From an uncultured Mycoplasmatales bacterium (GTDB lineage Bacteria; Bacillota_I; Bacilli_A; Mycoplasmatales; Mycoplasmoidaceae), in contig CAJTRF010000027.1 in assembly GCA_910578525.1 (NCBI GenBank), forward strand, positions 1-10,181: a DNA stretch of 10,181 bases, in the 5' to 3' direction. Position 1 is the first letter of the stretch. The number at the start of each line of letters is the position of its first letter. Below the pieces are notes generated by a model. The model had not been told where the DNA came from. It made no database searches and saw only the letters and a program-made list of their open reading frames with translations. A program made the position numbers and the translations under genes. Positions 7,830 through 10,181 of the stretch are shown here, piece by piece.

Positions 7830-8771
7830 ATGTATAACTACAACAAATACTATTCAGATGTTGAGTTGATAAGATTAATACTTAGTAAAAAAGATAATCT
7901 GGATTATCTACCAAAACATTTGGAAATAATAAACGATATAGAAATAGTTAAAGATTATATTAATAAAATTGATGATCTAACAGATAGAGAACAACAAGAA
8001 CTTATGGACATGGATACCAATCTTCTTAAAGCTATAGGTATCAAATACATAGATTTAAAGGGATTACATCCAATTCAAGTAAATGAAATAATACAAGGTA
8101 TAATGAAGATATTTTACAAATATCCAAAAATTGTGGAATCCGTTGTATGTATCTATACTACGGAAGAAGAATCTATAAGAAATACTTATGCTAAAGCATC
8201 TAATGATTACATTACAGAGCAATATAAGATATATAAATCATCAGTTTCTGGAGAAGAACTTGAAACTAAAATAGATGAATATGTTAATAACAGTATAAGA
8301 GATAAAATTGACTATGTAGCAAACAATAAGAATTTTACTGCATCATGTTCTTATTTTGGAAATTTAAAAGAAGATAAAATTCCTATACAAAACAACATAA
8401 TTTATAGAATATATGCTGATACAATTGATAGTTATGAGACAAATTATAATTCTGTTAAAACTAAATTTCATCCAGATGGAGTTTATGGAGAAATTGGTAA
8501 TACAGTTCATGAATTGGGCCATGCAGTTGACAATATGTTAGCTATAGCTGAAATAGAAGAAATAATGAAACTCTACGAAGATAATAGTGAAAATATGGAA
8601 GAACTTTTATCCGAATATGCCAAAAAAAATATATCTGAATTTATAGCAGAAGCCTGGTCTGAATATATATTAAGTAATAATCCAAGAGAATTATCTGTTA
8701 AAGTTGGTGATATAATAAATAAAGAATATAAAGATAAATTTGAAAATAATAATAGATATAAAAGTTTTTAA
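7830..8771 (+). CDS. Zinc metalloprotease, anthrax lethal factor/PPEP-like (ATLF, M34-type) catalytic domain
   Basis: The 313-residue product carries the zinc-binding motif HELGH at residues 227-231, extended to HELGHAVD. The third ligand is predicted as E270 in EFIAEAW (270-276), with Y263 seven residues before it. From family knowledge, anthrax lethal factor has HEFGHAVD, then Y728 and E735 at the same relative spacing, in a segment ending EFFAEAF; clostridial PPEP-1 is similar (HETAHAID, EEFFAESF). Residues about 1-225 are mostly helical, with an LKGLHPIQVNEI...KYPKI stretch (near 75-100) that recalls phage-associated metallopeptidase proteins. There is no signal peptide or membrane helix, so it acts in the cytosol or is delivered by another route. 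ATG 7830 is forced because TAA precedes it directly; its ribosome site (GGA, nine bases upstream) is weak. A palindromic operator lies in its promoter. Fold assignment is fairly secure; substrate and role (toxin, defence effector, phage protein) are open. Confidence 0.82.
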   Translation: MYNYNKYYSDVELIRLILSKKDNLDYLPKHLEIINDIEIVKDYINKIDDLTDREQQELMDMDTNLLKAIGIKYIDLKGLHPIQVNEIIQGIMKIFYKYPKIVESVVCIYTTEEESIRNTYAKASNDYITEQYKIYKSSVSGEELETKIDEYVNNSIRDKIDYVANNKNFTASCSYFGNLKEDKIPIQNNIIYRIYADTIDSYETNYNSVKTKFHPDGVYGEIGNTVHELGHAVDNMLAIAEIEEIMKLYEDNSENMEELLSEYAKKNISEFIAEAWSEYILSNNPRELSVKVGDIINKEYKDKFENNNRYKSF

Positions 8772-8808
8772 TGAAAGTTTTATTTTACGTACAAGAGTCT
8801 AAAAGTAA

Positions 8809-8839
8809 ATTACTCAAGTAGTAGTAATATTATTTTTTT
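8809..8839 (+). terminator. Weak intrinsic terminator after the metalloprotease
   Basis: ATTACT (8809-8814) and AGTAAT (8823-8828) form a 6-bp stem with an 8-base loop. A T-rich tract ending in seven T residues (8833-8839) follows. The stem is AT-rich and therefore weak, but it sits between the protease stop and the next promoter. Confidence 0.4.
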
Positions 8840-8856
8840 ATAATTGCAAACTAATA

Positions 8857-8885
8857 TTGAATATCAATTAAAATCGTGTTATAAT
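8857..8885 (+). promoter_or_regulatory. Sigma-70-type promoter of the Abi gene
   Basis: TTGAAT (8857-8862) and a perfect TATAAT (8880-8885) are separated by exactly 17 bases, 33 bases before the likely ATG at 8918. The self-complementary octamer TAATATTA occurs at 8882, 8894 and 8900, overlapping the -10 box and the first transcribed bases, so a repressor site is possible. Confidence 0.7.
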
Positions 8886-8917
8886 ATTATCACTAATATT
8901 AATATTATGAGAAATTA

Positions 8918-9600
8918 ATGGAATTGTTTATAGATAAATATATAACTAAAATAGATTAAGTCCCTATTTAAAGAGATGCAACAATGACCTTAAAAAAGCT
9001 TTAGCTTTTTATGAGATTAATATAGCCTATAGTTCTGAATTATATAAATTATTATCAATACTAGAAATATCCTTAAGAAATCTAATTAATGAAAGATGTA
9101 TAAAATTATTTGGTTATGACTGGATAACCAATATTAAATATGATATACATTATAAAATGGTAGATAGAATATTAAAAACTACTTCTGCTACCGAAAAAAC
9201 AAGGATGGAAATAGAAAAAATATTTTCCATTCAAGAAAGTATGATAATGGATACTATAAAAAGATTAAAAGAAGAAAATAAACCCATAACTAACGATTAT
9301 ATAGTATCAAGATCATTGTTTAGTTTCTGGACTAGATTATTTAATAGGGCTTATGAAAATATTTTATGGGATAAATCTTTAACCAATATATTTAATAAGC
9401 AATTTACTAGAAATAAAGCGGAACATATACTCAATGAGTTTAGATGGTTAAGAAATAGAATAGCACATAACGGTTGTGTTATAGATATGAAATATAGTCC
9501 CGAAATATACTGTAACAAAATACTAAAACTTCTTGAAATAATAGATCCTAAATTATCGGCTTGGTCCAATAAACAAATAGACATGGAATTATTGGGATAG
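8918..9600 (+). pseudogene. Abi-family (abortive infection, HEPN) protein, frameshifted near its start
   Basis: From ATG 8918 the frame gives MELFIDKYITKID and stops at 8957. From 8950 the -1 frame is open to TAG 9600 and reads NRLSPYLKRCNNDLKKALAFYE, then LLSILEISLRNLINE, a typical Abi_2-like N-terminus. Restoring one A in the run at 8948-8951 joins both parts as ...YITKNRLSPYL and gives 227 residues, a normal family length. No ATG, GTG or TTG exists in the downstream frame before 9157, so translation from 9157 (147 aa) would lose the conserved N-terminal third. The C-terminal half has FWTRLFNRAYE and the HEPN RNase signature R-N-R-I-A-H-N, with R and H at about residues 179 and 184 of the repaired protein. 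Related proteins act in phage resistance through RNA cleavage. A 4-base A run is short for phase variation, so I favour a mutation or assembly error. Ribosome site GAG is weak. Confidence 0.8.
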
Positions 9601-9605
9601 ACAGT

Positions 9606-9639
9606 AAAAAAACCTAGAAACATGCATATTTCTAGGTTT
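9606..9639 (-). terminator. Strong intrinsic terminator of the small RNA
   Basis: An 11-bp perfect stem, AAACCTAGAAA against TTTCTAGGTTT (arms at 9629-9639 and 9610-9620), encloses an 8-base loop. Read on the - strand it is followed by seven T residues (9612-9606). On the + strand it is followed by only TTTAAACC, so it could act weakly for the Abi transcript, whose stop codon lies nine bases before the stem. Confidence 0.88.
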
Positions 9640-9700
9640 AAACCAATGTCCTGAGACTTGTCTAGACTATGCTAGAGGAAAGTACCCTCAGGAGCCGTAC
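9606..9700 (-). ncRNA. Unrecognised small RNA of about 95 nt
   Basis: A consensus promoter ends at 9705 and an intrinsic terminator ends at 9606, so a transcript of about 93-95 nt is predicted. It contains no usable ORF: the only ATGs lie in the terminator loop. Within it TCCTGAG and CTCAGGA (genomic 9687-9693 and 9649-9655) form a 7-bp outer stem, and TCTAG/CTAGA (9672-9676 and 9661-9665) an inner hairpin with a 6-base loop. GGTAC occurs twice near the 5' end. Of the 60 bases 9641-9700, 29 are G or C, far above the surrounding DNA, as expected for structured RNA in an AT-rich genome. It does not look like 4.5S/SRP, RNase P, 6S, tmRNA or a riboswitch that I know. It stands tail to tail with the Abi gene and just downstream of an IS1-family transposase. 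Possible roles are trans-acting sRNA, antitoxin RNA or part of the mobile element. Confidence 0.68.
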
Positions 9701-9704
9701 CTAC

Positions 9705-9733
9705 ATTATAACATAAACTTTTCTATTTGTCAA
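9705..9733 (-). promoter_or_regulatory. Perfect-consensus sigma-70 promoter for the small RNA
   Basis: On the - strand TTGACA (9733-9728) and TATAAT (9710-9705) are separated by exactly 17 bases. Both hexamers are perfect, making this the strongest promoter in the window. Transcription should start near 9698-9700. Confidence 0.9.
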
Positions 9734-10181
9734 GCCACACCAAACTCTTCGGGCTCTGGTCTCCATTTCTTGATATTCACCTAAGCAACTTTATTTCTAT
9801 AATATTTTCTTCCTTTTTCTTCTTTTTTTTCTATTTCTTTAATTTTTTTTATTGTTTCTTTTTCTTCTATTTCTTTTTCTAGTGGTTCATTTATTACTGT
9901 TTTTACTATTGTTTTTCCAAAATTTGAATACTTTTTTATATTGTAGGTATAAAGTTCTTTGTTAGTAAATATTAATATACTATTTTCTACTGCTTTTATA
10001 CTTTTTGAGAAAGCTTTTGTTTTTCTTCTAAATCTAGCGAAGGTATCTCTTAAACTACCATTATAAGATTCTACTAAACAAGTTTCTGATTTATTTATTA
10101 TATGTTTATTACAATCTAAATAATTAATAGTATTATCACTATAATGATAATATTCTTTTTTTATATCTCTTACTATATTAC
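9734..10181 (-). mobile_element. IS1-family insertion sequence, 3' portion
   Basis: An IS1-type transposase runs off the right edge and ends at 9781. The 47 bases between its stop and the small-RNA promoter are unusually GC-rich (23 of 47) and are the natural place for the element's right inverted repeat, probably ending near 9734-9737 beside GCCACACCAAAC on the + strand. The other end and any target duplication are outside the window, so the boundary is inferred. Confidence 0.6.
9781..10181 (-). CDS. IS1-family transposase (InsB-like), C-terminal part
   Basis: The - strand frame is open from the right edge (first full codon at 10179) to TAG at 9783-9781, giving the last 132 residues; the N-terminal zinc-binding half lies outside. 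The segment LVESYNGSLRDTFARFRRKT followed by KAFSKSIKAVENSILIF matches the conserved C-terminal block of IS1 transposases, where E. coli InsB has an IERHN...LRTRLKRLARKT...SRS block. The Glu in VESYN (about residue 37 of the visible part) is the expected last catalytic acid of the DDE triad, and the Asp in HYSDN (residue 15) may be another. After the usual end there is an extra tail of about 55 residues that is very rich in Lys and Glu. The visible frame is intact, so the element may be active if its 5' part is also intact. A small-RNA gene lies directly downstream on the same strand. Confidence 0.88.
   Translation of the reverse strand, partial: NIVRDIKKEYYHYSDNTINYLDCNKHIINKSETCLVESYNGSLRDTFARFRRKTKAFSKSIKAVENSILIFTNKELYTYNIKKYSNFGKTIVKTVINEPLEKEIEEKETIKKIKEIEKKEEKGRKYYRNKVA

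Noticed and set aside
8941..8959. Programmed -1 frameshift to make the Abi protein
   Set aside because: The codons at the junction (ACT AAA ATA) give poor re-pairing in the -1 frame and no downstream stimulatory stem is obvious; a lost A explains the sequence more simply.
9351..9623. 90-codon - strand frame opposite the Abi gene
   Set aside because: It is the shadow of the HEPN coding region, which has recognisable motifs on the + strand, and its start falls in the terminator flank.
9606..9700. Small RNA as a hammerhead ribozyme or SRP (4.5S) RNA
   Set aside because: It has no CTGATGA...GAAA core and no GGAAG...AGCAG SRP loop on either strand.
9661..9704. Words on the + strand resembling RNase P (GAGGAAAGT), group II intron domain V (GAGCCGTAC) and the TPP riboswitch (CTGAGA)
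   Set aside because: Each is only a short word; the surrounding core elements are missing, the segment is far too short for RNase P, and the promoter and terminator place the transcript on the - strand.

Overview
The window is very AT-rich. Tryptophan is written TGG, arginine is nearly always AGA, and two regions carry sigma-70-type promoters (one with perfect TTGACA and TATAAT boxes). This indicates a low-GC bacterium with the standard code, not a TGA-Trp mollicute. Brachyspira is my best guess from the feel of the composition and gene content; Fusobacteriota or Clostridia remain possible. Nothing in the window fixes the taxon. The content is accessory in character: one enormous uncharacterised protein, an orphan protease, a damaged abortive-infection gene, a small RNA and an insertion sequence.

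Layout on the + strand: the C-terminal end of a Lys/Glu/Asn-rich protein (3-524), then a 1963-residue helix-rich protein with a good ribosome binding site (578-6469), probably co-transcribed with it. A small multi-pass membrane protein (6456-7025) runs on the - strand and overlaps the end of the giant gene tail to tail by 14 bases. From about 7060 to 7830 the DNA is patchy: a promoter with a 14-bp palindrome, a small acidic protein with a doubtful start (7095-7520), a strong but orphan Shine-Dalgarno sequence followed by a 13-bp hairpin, a 31-codon ORF, and a second promoter with a palindrome in its spacer.

That second promoter should drive a 313-residue zinc metalloprotease (7830-8771). Its catalytic core (HELGHAVD, then Y-x6-E in EFIAEAW) follows the anthrax lethal factor / PPEP-1 (M34, ATLF) arrangement, without a signal peptide. 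Next comes an Abi-family HEPN protein (8918-9600) with its own promoter. It reads as full length only if one missing A is restored near 8948-8951, so as written it is frameshifted.

Between the Abi gene and the right edge lies a compact, intergenic transcription unit on the - strand: a consensus promoter (9705-9733), about 95 nt of structured RNA, and a strong intrinsic terminator (9606-9639). I do not recognise this RNA. Its -35 box abuts the 3' end of an IS1-family element whose transposase (stop at 9781) runs off the right edge. The possible links, HEPN RNase beside a small RNA, IS end beside its promoter, and protease under a palindromic operator, are inferences from position only.
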